From Pelatocladus maniniholoensis HA4357-MV3 (GTDB lineage: Bacteria; Cyanobacteriota; Cyanobacteriia; Cyanobacteriales; Nostocaceae): a DNA stretch of 64,000 nucleotides. The translations under genes were made by a program, and so were the position numbers. The stretch covers positions 22,899-86,898 of the forward strand of contig JAHHHW010000055.1 of assembly GCA_019359115.1 (NCBI GenBank). Reading direction: 5' to 3'. Below the pieces are notes generated by a model that saw only the letters and a program-made list of their open reading frames with translations, was not told the origin of the DNA and searched no databases. Positions 34,776 to 44,755 of the stretch are shown here, piece by piece. Every line of letters starts with the position of its first letter. Position 1 is the stretch's first letter.

Positions 34776-35960
34776 CTAAGTAGCCTGCTGCCAATACTTA
34801 TAGGCTGTATATACCATCGTCACAACTCCAGTGACGATCGCTGATTCATCAATTTCAAATAGGGGATGATGGAGTGGATAATTTATCATCCGATCTTGGA
34901 AACCCACGCCTAAACGAAACATACTACCAGCAGAGTGTTCTAAATATATAGAAAAATCTTCTGCACCAAGGGAAGGTTCGGGTAAAACTTGGACGCGATC
35001 GCTTCCCCAGGCTTCTTCTGCTGATGATTGTAATAACTGCGTCAAGAAGTAATCATTTTGCACACTAGGAACTCCCTGACGATATTTGACTTCATATTTC
35101 GCACCGTAGGAATTGCAAACACTAGCAACTAATTTTTCAATCCAGTTGGGTAAATTAGCACGGGTTTCGGGATGAAGCGATCGCACTGTTCCCAACAACT
35201 GAACTTTGTCAGCAATCACATTCGGCGCTCTACCACCGTTAATTTTGCCTATGCTTAATACTACTGGGCGTAAAGGATTTTGTGTGCGGCTAATTGCTTG
35301 CTGTAGTGTAGTAATAACTTGCGAAGCGATCCAAATAGCATCTACTGCTTCATGGGGACGAGCGCCATGTCCTGATTCACCCATAATAATAATCTCTAGA
35401 TCATCAGCCGCCGCCGTCAAAGCGCCATAACGTACACCTATTGAACCTGCGGGGATCGAAGGGAAAACATGAACACCCAAAACACCACTAACTTGATCCA
35501 TGACTCCATCTGATACCATCCAGCTTGCCCCTTGAGCAATTTCTTCGGCTGGCTGAAATAAAAATCGTACTTTCCCAGGAATCTCGTCGCAAATCTGAGA
35601 CAAAATCATCGCAGTTCCCAAACCGACTGTGGCGTGAACATCATGACCACAAGCGTGCATCACACCTTCTGTACGAGAAGTAAATTCTACATCGGTACGT
35701 TCTTGTATGGGTAAAGCATCCATATCAGTACGAATTGCCAAAATCCGTTTATCCTCACCTGTACCTTTGAGTTCTGCAATGACACCTGTTTTACCGACTC
35801 CTTCTTGTACATGCAGTCCACTGGAAGATAAAACTCCAGCTACAAAGGCGGCTGTTTGGTACTCTTGACCACTAAGTTCTGGGTGAGAGTGGATATGGCG
35901 ACGAATTTCTATTAGACGTGGAGCGATCGTTGTTGCTAAATCTTTAATACGACTAAGCAT
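34776..35960 (-). CDS. M20 family amidohydrolase (hippurate/IAA-amino-acid hydrolase type)
   Basis: The protein has 394 residues. It hydrolyses N-acyl amino acids. Metal ligands are visible in MHACGHDVHATVGLG, QPAEEIAQGASWM (general base Glu followed by a metal Glu) and near the C-terminus in GAEDFSIYLEHSAG. The dimerisation (lid) domain is at about residues 185-300. The start MLSRIKDLATTIAPRLIEIRRHIHSHPELSGQE is typical. The natural substrate cannot be told from sequence. Confidence 0.92.
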   Translation of the reverse strand: MLSRIKDLATTIAPRLIEIRRHIHSHPELSGQEYQTAAFVAGVLSSSGLHVQEGVGKTGVIAELKGTGEDKRILAIRTDMDALPIQERTDVEFTSRTEGVMHACGHDVHATVGLGTAMILSQICDEIPGKVRFLFQPAEEIAQGASWMVSDGVMDQVSGVLGVHVFPSIPAGSIGVRYGALTAAADDLEIIIMGESGHGARPHEAVDAIWIASQVITTLQQAISRTQNPLRPVVLSIGKINGGRAPNVIADKVQLLGTVRSLHPETRANLPNWIEKLVASVCNSYGAKYEVKYRQGVPSVQNDYFLTQLLQSSAEEAWGSDRVQVLPEPSLGAEDFSIYLEHSAGSMFRLGVGFQDRMINYPLHHPLFEIDESAIVTGVVTMVYTAYKYWQQAT

Positions 35961-36250
35961 TTTTCTATTACTTTAAAGTCTTTAGTTTAATGATAAAGAA
36001 GTGTTAATCTACAAATAACTTTTATTCACAACAACGAGTGTTACTGAGCGAAGTTAATGTAAAATAATTGACAAATACTTTGACATTTAAAGTACTCCGC
36101 AGTCAAGAGTAATTTAGCTTGTTTTCAGTTTCTAGCTCTTGCAAATTTTTTATACAAAAATATTAATAGGTGGATGGAAAGATATAAACTCAACATTCCA
36201 ACCACTAAAATATAGTCTGAGAAAGCTTTTGGGCTGTTTGTTTTTACTTG

Positions 36251-36814
36251 TCAATTTGTAGAACAGGTTGAGCCATTGATCTTATCCTCGTTAAATTTAT
36301 TACATTCTATGGGAGAGAAACGCTGTAAAGACCACCAATAAGGCTTATTAGAAGTGATAATACCATTGGATAGAGTGGTGACTCGGAAGTTTGCGCCTCG
36401 ATAATTAGTAAATTGTTCTCTAGCGCCCTTGAGGTTAGCACCTTCGAGATTGGCACCAATAAAACCAGTAAAACTCAGATTTGTATTATCTAGAGATGCT
36501 GCTTTGAGATATGTACCTGTAAAAGAAGCAGATGTGAGATTAGCACCAGTTAATGTAGCACTCTCCATATTTGCACTTGTCAGATCGGCATTGGTGAGAT
36601 TAGCACCAGTTAAAATGGCTGCTTTTAGATTAGCTTCGCGTAAATTTGCTCCAGTCAAATTAGCTCTACTTAAATCAGCACCACTTAAATCGCATCGAGG
36701 ACAAGAACCTGATGCTTTTAGCTGGTCTAAATCTAGTTGATTAAAAGCAAAAGCCTTCTGCGTAAGTCCAAAACAGGCTAACAAGGCAGCTGTGGCGATA
36801 ATCTGGAATTTCAT
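36251..36814 (-). CDS. Secreted pentapeptide-repeat protein
   Basis: The protein has 187 residues. Residues 1-23 are a signal peptide (MKFQIIATAALLACFGLTQ, cleavage near AFA-FN). A SCPRCDLSGADL segment is followed by about 18 A(N/D)Lxx pentapeptide repeats (residues 42-140), which fold as a right-handed quadrilateral helix. The C-terminal region (residues 150-187) holds two cysteines that could pair. Such exported repeat proteins with a CxxCDLSGA start are common in cyanobacteria and have no known function. Confidence 0.9.
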   Translation of the reverse strand: MKFQIIATAALLACFGLTQKAFAFNQLDLDQLKASGSCPRCDLSGADLSRANLTGANLREANLKAAILTGANLTNADLTSANMESATLTGANLTSASFTGTYLKAASLDNTNLSFTGFIGANLEGANLKGAREQFTNYRGANFRVTTLSNGIITSNKPYWWSLQRFSPIECNKFNEDKINGSTCSTN

Positions 36815-37374
36815 GTTGTTTACAGTAATTTTAAAGTTGAAAATTTACAAAAACGACGGGGATACTACACCTCTGGTGGGTATAGAGGAAAGTTGCCCTT
36901 TCGCGGTAATCGGTAATAGGTAATCGAAAAACCAATTACTTATTACCAAGTTTCTCGCCCACAAGAGGACGAGAAATTTTGATTAGTACTGTTATCATAA
37001 TAGGACTGATACGAAAAATTGTCGGTATAAAGCAGACATCAAGAAACTGTAAAACTACTGTAAAACCTGGTGATTTCACTAGTCAAAACCAAACTAAAGT
37101 TTATAGAATAAAAGCATCGAACATTATACTGAAACTCTATAGTCAACGAAATATTGCATTCCCCCAAGCCGAAATAACCAAAAGGCAAGGGGGAATTCTT
37201 ATTTTTAGCATTAAATTTTGCTGATATGAGGGATTGGAAAGCGGGGAGCAGGGAGCAGGGAGCGGGAGGACAAGGGGAACAGCTAATCAGTTATCAGTGA
37301 TCAGTTATCAAATTAAACTGATCACTGTTAACTGTTAACTGATAACTGATTCATGCCCAATCCCCAATCCCTTT
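36815..37374. other. Gene-free stretch with repeats
   Basis: About 560 bp. It contains a hairpin at 37158-37196 (ATTCCCCCAAGCC against GGCAAGGGGGAAT) and, at about 37280-37352, alternating CAGTTATCAGTGATCAGTT runs with their inverted copies, a short-tandem-repeat cluster also present at 43031-43096. An 81-codon open frame at 36979-37224 has no coding character or ribosome site and is not called. Confidence 0.5.
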
Positions 37375-39162
37375 TCAATCACGCCATCCCAACAAGCGCA
37401 ATCCAGGTACAACTAAGTAATGACTCACTCCCAACCAAAAACTAATTACAACACCTACCAAACCAAAAAATCCTATTTTCCACAATAATTCATGCCAGTT
37501 ATTGCTAAGACTAAAAAAGTCGTTGAATATGGTTGGTGGTAGACCGACATAAAGCAAAAATGCGAACGGTAGTGCTGTACCAAAAGCAGTAACTACAGCA
37601 TGGACTATATGATGGCTACGCAGACCTAAGCCCAGGGTTAGGAGTGAAACTGCGGCTAAAATCAAGGCTATCAATCCTTCTCCATCTTCTTTTGGTGTGA
37701 TTAATTGCAGAATGAACCAGCCAAATCCATAGCCAAAAATTCCCATCAATGATGCAGCTAAAAACCGTCGTCGTTGTCCGTAACCTCCGGCGGTCACTAT
37801 TCCCCACGCAGTACCTAACCCAGCGCCAGCAAACAGAAGAATCTCTGAACCCAGCACAGGCTGATTGTTCCCCAACAACAGAGATAACTGACTAGACAAG
37901 GATTCGCCAACTTGTTTTCCCCATTCTGTGTGATAGGCCAAAACATAACCAGAAAACGCACCCGCAGCAGCGCCGACGCTGGTGAGAATCATTGTCCAAA
38001 TGGTATCCAAACAGGCGCGAATAACTTTAGCGATCGCACCAAATACAAAAATAATAATTTGACCAATGGCTTGGACAAAATTAACAACTGAGTTTTGAAT
38101 TTGTTTTCTCAGATCAAAGAAAAATCTGAAAATAGGAGATAATCGAGTGTTGGTGAGAACTAAAGTCACGTTGCGACTGTTTGTCCTGTTTGTCCCCACA
38201 GAATTTGGTAGTGATTGATCAATCTGTGCTAAACGTCTTTGGATGATAGCTGTATTTTCCGGACGCGATCGCGCTTCTTCCTGGATCATTTCATCGATCA
38301 AATCTGCTAACTGCGGGTGAACACGACATTGTGAACGCCAGTGCAACTCTCCTGTCAAGGGATCTTCTAAGTCCACCGGATGCTTACCCGTCAGCAACTC
38401 AATCGTTGTCCTACCCAAAGCATAAAAATCAGCGCTGGGTTCAACATGACCTCCCATCACTTGTTCTGGTGGACTGTAACCAGAAGAAAACAATTTTGTA
38501 GATCGTGGTTGAGAAACAACATTTGTTGCAGCAAATTGTTTAGCCCCACCAAAATCAATCAGTACCAGCTGATTTGCTTGTCTGACTTTTCTGTGATCAA
38601 GAGGGGATTTAGACAGATTACGCAGCATCAAATTGGAAGGTTTGATATCACGATGAATAATATTGCGTTGGTGCAAATGCTGTAAAATTTCCACAGCTTG
38701 GCTTAACCAATTCAACACCAAATCTTGTGGACATCCGTGAGGATATTGCTTGTATAATATTTCCTCCAAAGTTTGACCATTAATTTTTTCCATCACCAAA
38801 CAAGGCAGAGTCTGCTGTCCCTTGCCATGAACCCAAATGCGTTGAAAATAGCCCTCTGACTCGACTTTGGGAACACCTGGATGTCGCAAATTGCTTAAAA
38901 CTGATGCTTCTTGGGCAAACAACTCTCGTGCTTTTGGTGAATCTTCTACCAACACCTTTAGCACCCTTTGGGTTTGCGTTTTTTGATCCCAAACAGTATA
39001 AATTTGAGCAAAGCCTCCCGATCCCAAGCGTTTCATAGGGACATAGCGATCTATCAGCTGTAGAGGCGCACCACAGCAATGGCAGAATTTGTTCCCCCAA
39101 CGCTGAGGATAGGGACGCTGACAGTCTGGATTGATGCAGTGAATTTCATTAGAGTTGAACAC
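37375..39162 (-). CDS. Membrane-bound Ser/Thr protein kinase with an N-terminal zinc ribbon
   Basis: The protein has 595 residues. Residues 1-35 hold four cysteines in two CxxxxxC/CxxC pairs (CINPDCQRPYPQRWGNKFCHCC), a zinc-ribbon start typical of cyanobacterial 'four-Cys' kinases. The kinase domain (about 40-310) has the Gly loop LGSGGFAQIYTV, the catalytic loop IIHRDIKPSNLML, DFGGAKQF in place of DFG-x, and an APE-like GYSPPEQ. Residues about 370-590 contain five or more hydrophobic helices and no extracellular sensor domain. It should phosphorylate proteins at the membrane; its substrates are unknown. Confidence 0.92.
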   Translation of the reverse strand: MFNSNEIHCINPDCQRPYPQRWGNKFCHCCGAPLQLIDRYVPMKRLGSGGFAQIYTVWDQKTQTQRVLKVLVEDSPKARELFAQEASVLSNLRHPGVPKVESEGYFQRIWVHGKGQQTLPCLVMEKINGQTLEEILYKQYPHGCPQDLVLNWLSQAVEILQHLHQRNIIHRDIKPSNLMLRNLSKSPLDHRKVRQANQLVLIDFGGAKQFAATNVVSQPRSTKLFSSGYSPPEQVMGGHVEPSADFYALGRTTIELLTGKHPVDLEDPLTGELHWRSQCRVHPQLADLIDEMIQEEARSRPENTAIIQRRLAQIDQSLPNSVGTNRTNSRNVTLVLTNTRLSPIFRFFFDLRKQIQNSVVNFVQAIGQIIIFVFGAIAKVIRACLDTIWTMILTSVGAAAGAFSGYVLAYHTEWGKQVGESLSSQLSLLLGNNQPVLGSEILLFAGAGLGTAWGIVTAGGYGQRRRFLAASLMGIFGYGFGWFILQLITPKEDGEGLIALILAAVSLLTLGLGLRSHHIVHAVVTAFGTALPFAFLLYVGLPPTIFNDFFSLSNNWHELLWKIGFFGLVGVVISFWLGVSHYLVVPGLRLLGWRD

Positions 39163-39182
39163 AACCGCTCAAAGACAATGGC

Positions 39183-39391
39183 TGAGTTGATTATAATCAG
39201 GGGATTGGGAATCGGGGATAGGGGTAACGGGGATCGGGATCGGGATCGGGGAAAGGGGAAAGGGAACAAGGAGAAAGGAGAAAGGAGACAAGGAGGACAA
39301 GGAGGAGGATAAACAAAACACTAATCCCTGTTCCTTGTTCCCTGTTCCCTGTTCCTTGTTCCTTGTTCCCTGTTCCCGATCCCCAATCCCT
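39183..39391. repeat. Low-complexity GGGATCGGG / GGAGACAAGG and TTCCCTGTTCCTTG runs
   Basis: A purine-rich half (39188-39310) and a pyrimidine-rich half (39327-39391) lie between the kinase and the ATP-grasp gene. They are partly complementary and could form a large hairpin. They have no coding content; open frames here on both strands are repeat artefacts. Confidence 0.7.
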
Positions 39392-40997
39392 AACAACTAA
39401 ACCCATCCCAAGCCATGGGAAAAGTATGTTCTAAGACGGAGGAATAGTCTTGATTGTTGCTATAGGTTTCTTCGTCTAAGACTTTAACGACTTTATTATA
39501 TATTTCGTCTGCTTGTTGAGGAGAATCGCCGATGCTAGTTAAGCCTAGCTTGCCAAATTGAGACAGACAACCCATCAAATGAAAAACTGTGCCTGTTTCT
39601 GTGCCAGTATCAAAGTGCAGCCTGTGATGGGCGATGATGTCCATTAAGTCGTTGGGTAAGAGTCCTCGATAACGGTCTTTTTGGAGGTTGTCGGTGGCGA
39701 TGTAGTATTTGGGACGTCCTTGCTGGGAGTAAAACAAGCCTGTTGAAAAGTCGTAACGTCCATTGGTTAATAATTTTAAGGTCATAAACGGATGAGTGGT
39801 TCCGCCTTTACGCAAGTTAATTTCTATTGCTTGCAGATCCCACTGGCCATTGTCTTGTTCAACGGCGATAAAATCAACTCCAAATCGTTCGAGTGCGCCT
39901 TTTTCTACTAGCTTCATGCCAATTTTTGTGCCTAACAATTGCAGTTGGACACGATAGGCTTCATCCGCCGGAAATCGACAACCAAGATATATCTGTCCAT
40001 CAGGACCGCCAAGAATTTGGTCATGGGTAGAAAGGATTTCCACTTCGCCTAGAGGTGTAATTCTTCCTTGGACACTAGGCGATCGCTTAACTTCACCCTC
40101 CACAAATGCTTCTACAATTGCGCCTAACTCACCAATCCGTCCTGAAAAGTTTTCCCATGTCTCTTGGCTAGTTTGAAAACTCATTTTTGGCAAGCGATCG
40201 CTAATCGCTGCTAAACGTTCGGTGTGAGAAGCATCAGGAGGTGCGACATCCGCCACTGGTCTTAAGTCTAATAGGGCATTTCCTTCTCCTGAAAAGCCTT
40301 CATTGAGCTTTACAACCATTCTTTTTAATGTCGGCTGACGTTCCCATAATTGCACAGCAGCTTCTTCTAAATCGGCAACACTGTGAACTAATTCACTACC
40401 ATCTGGATATGGCACGACTGTTTCTGCAAATATTTGGCGGCTACCACTTTTTGTTCCCCAAATCTGTAACTCTGGTGCAGGAGCATACAATGGCACATTT
40501 AATTTGACAGATAATTCTGCTTCTAATGGTGTGGAATTGTAACAGATCATGAAGGATTTGTCTAATCTTAACGCCTGACGAATACGATGCAGCAAGCGGG
40601 GACGTTCTAAAATTTTTTGACTGAGAGGTTTTAAGGAAGAATCATAGGTGGAAAGTAACAGCAAACGATTGCGAGCATGGGAAAAGGGTATGCCTGGTAA
40701 CAGTTGTAAATAATAGTCGATAATACTAGGATGTAATGGCACAGATGTGACATAAATTAATCGATTGCGGGGATTCCACAAACGAATCAGTGAGAATAAT
40801 AATCGCTCTTCATAGTGTTCGTAACCTTCGACTTTTTTGAGTTCTCGCTGATCAATACTAAGAGAGGGAATAACTAATATATCTACATCACTGCTTTCGG
40901 TAGGACCTTCAATACTTTGCCAGCGATCGCGCAAAGTTAACTGAAGAAATTTGAACGGGTCAGTTTGCTCTATATCAGAAAAGTTTAATGTTTGCAT
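39390..40997 (-). CDS. ATP-grasp ligase related to the peptide ligase PGM1
   Basis: The protein has 535 residues. Residues 1-180 form a pre-ATP-grasp region (DVDILVIPSLSIDQREL). The ATP-grasp part is at about 195-440: VVKLNEGFSGEGNALLDL supplies the nucleotide-binding lysine and Gly-rich loop, and GVDFIAVEQDNGQWDLQAIEINLRKGGTTHPFM contains the Glu/Asn metal ligands (EIN) near the end. This is the pattern of the 'peptide ligase PGM1-related' family, named after the pheganomycin ligase that joins peptides. A C-terminal region of about 90 residues follows. No biosynthetic cluster surrounds it, so the product is unknown. Confidence 0.8.
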   Translation of the reverse strand: MQTLNFSDIEQTDPFKFLQLTLRDRWQSIEGPTESSDVDILVIPSLSIDQRELKKVEGYEHYEERLLFSLIRLWNPRNRLIYVTSVPLHPSIIDYYLQLLPGIPFSHARNRLLLLSTYDSSLKPLSQKILERPRLLHRIRQALRLDKSFMICYNSTPLEAELSVKLNVPLYAPAPELQIWGTKSGSRQIFAETVVPYPDGSELVHSVADLEEAAVQLWERQPTLKRMVVKLNEGFSGEGNALLDLRPVADVAPPDASHTERLAAISDRLPKMSFQTSQETWENFSGRIGELGAIVEAFVEGEVKRSPSVQGRITPLGEVEILSTHDQILGGPDGQIYLGCRFPADEAYRVQLQLLGTKIGMKLVEKGALERFGVDFIAVEQDNGQWDLQAIEINLRKGGTTHPFMTLKLLTNGRYDFSTGLFYSQQGRPKYYIATDNLQKDRYRGLLPNDLMDIIAHHRLHFDTGTETGTVFHLMGCLSQFGKLGLTSIGDSPQQADEIYNKVVKVLDEETYSNNQDYSSVLEHTFPMAWDGFSC

Positions 40998-41702
40998 AAT
41001 CTTACCCCTGTGCTGCTACTTTGCTCCCTCAGCGAGATTTCCTAATTTCACATATATCCTAAGTAATAAACCAATGCTGACTGTATGCAACACTTCTTAG
41101 AAATTGGTTGATTTGTTGCTGAAATTTTACGATGTTGCATAAGAATTTTAGTGAAAAAGTGTTTCTTTGTAATCGGGATCAATATATTCAATATATAGTG
41201 AATCATCCATTAATCACGTCGAAAAAAACAAGAGTTAATTTTATTGCCAAAGTAATACGGAGAAGAAATAATTTTTCTTAGTTATGTTTACTTCTTAAGA
41301 TTGATATATTTTTATTTTTGTTTATATCTTAAGAATGATAAATTGCCATGACTTAACAGTTAATTTAATTACTGAAAGGAGAGATTTTTAATCAAGGCAG
41401 ATTGGTGTAGTGAGGTTCGTTAACAAGGAGTATGCTTTTGGTGTGAGAAAAAGCTCTTTTGCTTAGATAATTTTGTTCTAGCGGCAAGTGATAAGCAAAG
41501 AGTTCTATTTTTATAGATGAAAATTTTTTAAGTTTGCCTATGGTAACAGGGTGCAGTGGTCATAACTAAACCTTGGATTGAATATTCGATCCAAGGTTAG
41601 TTTTTAAGAAATGGTTTAGTAGGATAGCACACTTGTGTGTTCTTAAAGTAGTTATTACTTAATTGGAACAAACAACAGTTACAACAATTAAAGGAAAAGT
41701 AT
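40998..41702. other. 705-bp gene-free stretch, possible small RNA locus
   Basis: There is no ORF with coding character. The first half is very AT-rich. The second half has two hairpins on the + strand: CTCTTTTGCTTA (41454-41465) with TAAGCAAAGAG (41492-41502), followed by TTCTATTTTT; and the terminator at 41570-41606. Two strong hairpins with T-runs but no upstream gene suggest a short transcript starting in the AT-rich region (about 41340-41400). Confidence 0.4.
41570..41606 (+). terminator. Intrinsic terminator upstream of the SDR gene
   Basis: AACCTTGGAT and ATCCAAGGTT form a perfect 10-bp stem with a 10-nt loop, followed by AGTTTTT. No + strand gene precedes it within 2 kb, so it either ends a small RNA or attenuates an SDR transcript. 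Confidence 0.65.
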
Positions 41703-42563
41703 ATGCCAGAAGAAAAACCATTACAACCACCACAACAACAAGCACAACAGCCGGGTATTGAGTCAGAAATGACACCCAAACCCCAAGCAGATGATCGTCA
41801 GTATCAGGGAAGTGGTAAATTAAAAAATAAGGTAGCGCTGATTACTGGGGGAGATAGTGGTATTGGTCGCGCTGTGGCGATCGCCTTTGCTAAAGAAGGT
41901 GCTGATGTGGCGATCGCTTATCTCAATGAACATGATGATGCTAAAGAAACCAAACATTTGGTAGAAGCACAAGGACGAAAAGCATTTACTATCTCTGGCG
42001 ATATTGGTGATGAAAACTTTTGTCAGCAAGCTATCCAACAAACGGTAGATGAATTTGGTAAACTCGATATTCTTGTCAACAATGCTGCGGAACAACATCC
42101 TCAAAAAAGTATAGAAGATATTAGTAAAGAACAACTAGAGCGAACTTTCCGCACCAATATTTTCTCAATGTTTTTCTTAACGAAAGCTGCACTCAAGTAT
42201 CTAAAAGAAGGTAGCAGTATCATCAACAGTACTTCTGTGACAGCTTACAAAGGTAGCCCAGAATTGCTTGATTATTCTTCTACAAAAGGTGCAATAGTTG
42301 CCTTTACTCGTTCTTTATCACAAAATTTGGTAGAAAAAGGTATTCGTGTTAATGCTGTAGCTCCTGGTCCAATTTGGACACCTTTGATCCCTTCTACCTT
42401 TCCAGAAGAGAAAGTAGCTAATTTTGGGAAACAAGTACCAATGCAAAGAGCTGGACAACCTGAAGAAATTGCACCTTCTTATGTATTTTTAGCATCAGAT
42501 GATGCTTCTTATATAACTGGTCAAGTCTTACACCCTAACGGTGGTACGGTTGTAAATGGGTAA
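41703..42563 (+). CDS. SDR-family oxidoreductase (general stress protein 39-like)
   Basis: The protein has 286 residues. A Gln/Pro-rich N-terminal tail of about 38 residues precedes the Rossmann domain: VALITGGDSGIGRAVAIAFA, the NNA motif in LVNNAAEQHP, catalytic Ser in INSTSVTAY and the Y-x3-K in DYSSTKGAIVAF. The tail and the QYQGSGKLKNKVALITGG joint are typical of the YdaD/YhdF stress-induced group. The preferred cofactor and substrate are not known. It is preceded by a terminator-containing region that might control it. Confidence 0.92.
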   Translation: MPEEKPLQPPQQQAQQPGIESEMTPKPQADDRQYQGSGKLKNKVALITGGDSGIGRAVAIAFAKEGADVAIAYLNEHDDAKETKHLVEAQGRKAFTISGDIGDENFCQQAIQQTVDEFGKLDILVNNAAEQHPQKSIEDISKEQLERTFRTNIFSMFFLTKAALKYLKEGSSIINSTSVTAYKGSPELLDYSSTKGAIVAFTRSLSQNLVEKGIRVNAVAPGPIWTPLIPSTFPEEKVANFGKQVPMQRAGQPEEIAPSYVFLASDDASYITGQVLHPNGGTVVNG

Positions 42564-42709
42564 AGATTGGTCAGTTGTGACTTTTTGGTAGTTGGTAGTT
42601 GATAGTTGATTGGAGCAAACAACTACCAAGCACTAACAAACAATACATGATTTTTTGCCAGATTGAAGGCAAAAGCTTATCGTTCATCCTTTTACCTTTC
42701 ATTTGAGAG

Positions 42710-43030
42710 ATGAGTAAGCTTATAAAACTTGATAATATGGCAAACAAATTGAAATCAAGAAAAGCTGCTTATATGTCATCTAAAACACGTTTACATGGTA
42801 CTGATTTAGTAGATTGTGCGAGAGCAAATGCCAAGCAGGGAATTGAAACCGCCGCTTATCAGTGTGGTTATGGTGACGATTTGAATACCTTTGCACAGGA
42901 ATTAAGAAAAGCTTGTGAAGAAATGAATTTGCAAGCGAAGGAACTCACTGATCTGATTGTCGATCAGGACTTAGTGCTGAATTTAGGTGAAGGTGAAATT
43001 GTCGCCCCTGACAGTGATTCACAACTTTAA
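42710..43030 (+). CDS. Small soluble protein, unknown function
   Basis: The protein has 106 residues, or 97 if it starts at the second ATG (42737, MANKLKSRKAAY). It is Lys/Arg-rich at the N-terminus, then has LVDCARANAKQGIETAAYQCGYGDDLNTFAQELRKACEEMNL, which looks helical with three cysteines and resembles cyanobacterial hypothetical proteins rather than any named family. It follows the SDR gene by 146 bp and may be co-transcribed. Confidence 0.6.
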   Translation: MSKLIKLDNMANKLKSRKAAYMSSKTRLHGTDLVDCARANAKQGIETAAYQCGYGDDLNTFAQELRKACEEMNLQAKELTDLIVDQDLVLNLGEGEIVAPDSDSQL

Positions 43031-43081
43031 CAGTTATCAGTTATCAGTCATCAGTTATCAGTAGCTCTTTTTGATAACTGT

Positions 43082-44755
43082 TCACTGTTCACTGTTAAGA
43101 GTTCCCTGCTTTAACATCTGGGCTAAAATGTTGCGCGTCATGATTTGAGCATCAGCGTTTAAAACTGAAGGACGCAATTGGGGAACGTTGTAATCATCAA
43201 GTCCCCAACTCCATTGCATAGATCCGGTTGCAAATACTGTTGCTCCAGAATTTGTGGTATATACTGTCATATCTGCATATCGAATACCACGCCCGTAACG
43301 ATAGGGTGAATGAGCAACGCGAATCGTGTAATTTGGAGCATTACCAAACATGCGATCGACTTCATAACCCAAAAGTCCTTCTAAGCGGATTTGTTTATTA
43401 GATGATTGAAGATTCCTGCTAACAGATGCTTGATTGTGATTTTGCATTAATTGCGTATCGGTAAGCAGCCAACTCGGTGCTGTGTGATTAATGACTATAT
43501 CCGCGTTCACTTGAAATGTCTGGTACATGACTCCAATCAGAGCATCTTCTGGGAGATTTACAGGCTTTTTGCGCCAAACAGTAGTTACCAAATAATCATT
43601 ATTCGGATCTTTATCTCTAGCATAGGGATCTAAGGCAGCATTTTCTTTATAAGCAACAATGATACGGTTAATATTTCCCGTTATTTGGCTGGGTTCTAAG
43701 CGAATTTGCCAATAACAACTATTGGAGGAAAAAAAGCCTAAACTTACACCAGCATCTCTAGCCGCTTCCACATTTTGCCGCATCTGCCACGACCAATATT
43801 CATCATGACCGACAGACAAAAATGCTTTGTGCAATAATAGCATCGACTTGCCACTGTAGGGATCTAAAGAATTTTCATGGGTATCAATATCAGTAGAATA
43901 GGTGACATCGTAGCCTTGACGTTCTAACCACCGCAACATGTTATATTCCCAGCCAGCGCTAGAAGTTCTTCTTTTGGGTTGAAAGTTAGTTAAAAATTCT
44001 CCTGCTCCCACTCCATAAGCAGCTGCACGGTTAGGACTAATAGCATAGGGACGATTAAAAGAAACTTTATATGCTTGTTTTCCACGACTGTTCCATCGAT
44101 ATAAGGACATTCCGCCCCAGTTGTTATACGCCTGATATGTCGTCACGCTCGATTGAAAGAGGATATCAGAAGCACGACTGTCATCACGAACAACAAAAAT
44201 AATGTAGCTTTGTTTACCACTAATTCCAGTAGTTAGTTTTGCTAAATAAATACCACTTGTCCAAAAAGTAGAATTATCTGGATTATCGGAAATTTTTAAT
44301 ACGTAGGGATCTGTCCAATCACATTCAATTAAGCCAGTCGCTTGATCTACTATTGGTGGTCGCTGTTTTACTCCTTTGCGCTTAATTATAGGGGTGATTT
44401 GTCGTCCTCCTTTATTTCCATACCAACCCATACGAAAAATTTCTATTGTATAATTCGGCTCTTTTGTATTGACAAAAAACTTGATTTCCTCGCCACGATT
44501 TACACTTGTAAGCGAGGCATAACCTTCTATTTCTCGCTTAGTGGCAGGATTAGTTAGCTGCCAATGGGTTGTACCTGTTTTTAAGTTTTCAACGATAGTA
44601 GGATTTTTACGATGGTGTTTAGGTATATTTATATCAATGGCTTGGTTAGGATCTAGAAAAATCAATAGAGTAAGTATCAAAATTAAAAGTGCTACTGCTA
44701 GCACTTTTATTGTGTTGTTTAGCTTTTTTATCAAAACAATTATATTCCCTGTCAT
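43082..44755 (-). CDS. Membrane-anchored protein of the N,N-dimethylformamidase beta-subunit-like family
   Basis: The protein has 557 residues. Residues 12-35 are an N-terminal membrane anchor (TIKVLAVALLILILTLLIF), then a periplasmic part. An early beta-sandwich (IEGYASLTSVNRGEEIKFFVNT, YTIEIFRMGWYGNKGGR) is followed by a Rossmann-like core with SVTTYQAYNNWGG and LLLHKAFLSVGHDEYWSW. These segments define the family named after DMFase large subunit; in cyanobacteria the members are not known to act on DMF. No catalytic claim is made. Confidence 0.8.
   Translation of the reverse strand: MTGNIIVLIKKLNNTIKVLAVALLILILTLLIFLDPNQAIDINIPKHHRKNPTIVENLKTGTTHWQLTNPATKREIEGYASLTSVNRGEEIKFFVNTKEPNYTIEIFRMGWYGNKGGRQITPIIKRKGVKQRPPIVDQATGLIECDWTDPYVLKISDNPDNSTFWTSGIYLAKLTTGISGKQSYIIFVVRDDSRASDILFQSSVTTYQAYNNWGGMSLYRWNSRGKQAYKVSFNRPYAISPNRAAAYGVGAGEFLTNFQPKRRTSSAGWEYNMLRWLERQGYDVTYSTDIDTHENSLDPYSGKSMLLLHKAFLSVGHDEYWSWQMRQNVEAARDAGVSLGFFSSNSCYWQIRLEPSQITGNINRIIVAYKENAALDPYARDKDPNNDYLVTTVWRKKPVNLPEDALIGVMYQTFQVNADIVINHTAPSWLLTDTQLMQNHNQASVSRNLQSSNKQIRLEGLLGYEVDRMFGNAPNYTIRVAHSPYRYGRGIRYADMTVYTTNSGATVFATGSMQWSWGLDDYNVPQLRPSVLNADAQIMTRNILAQMLKQGTLNSEQ

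Noticed and set aside
36979..37224. 81-codon ORF in the gap after the pentapeptide gene
   Set aside because: No ribosome site, no recognisable composition, and it spans a hairpin.
39054..39406. Several overlapping ORFs between the kinase and the ATP-grasp gene
   Set aside because: They consist of low-complexity repeat translation (RDRGKG, NKEQGTG) and overlap real gene ends.
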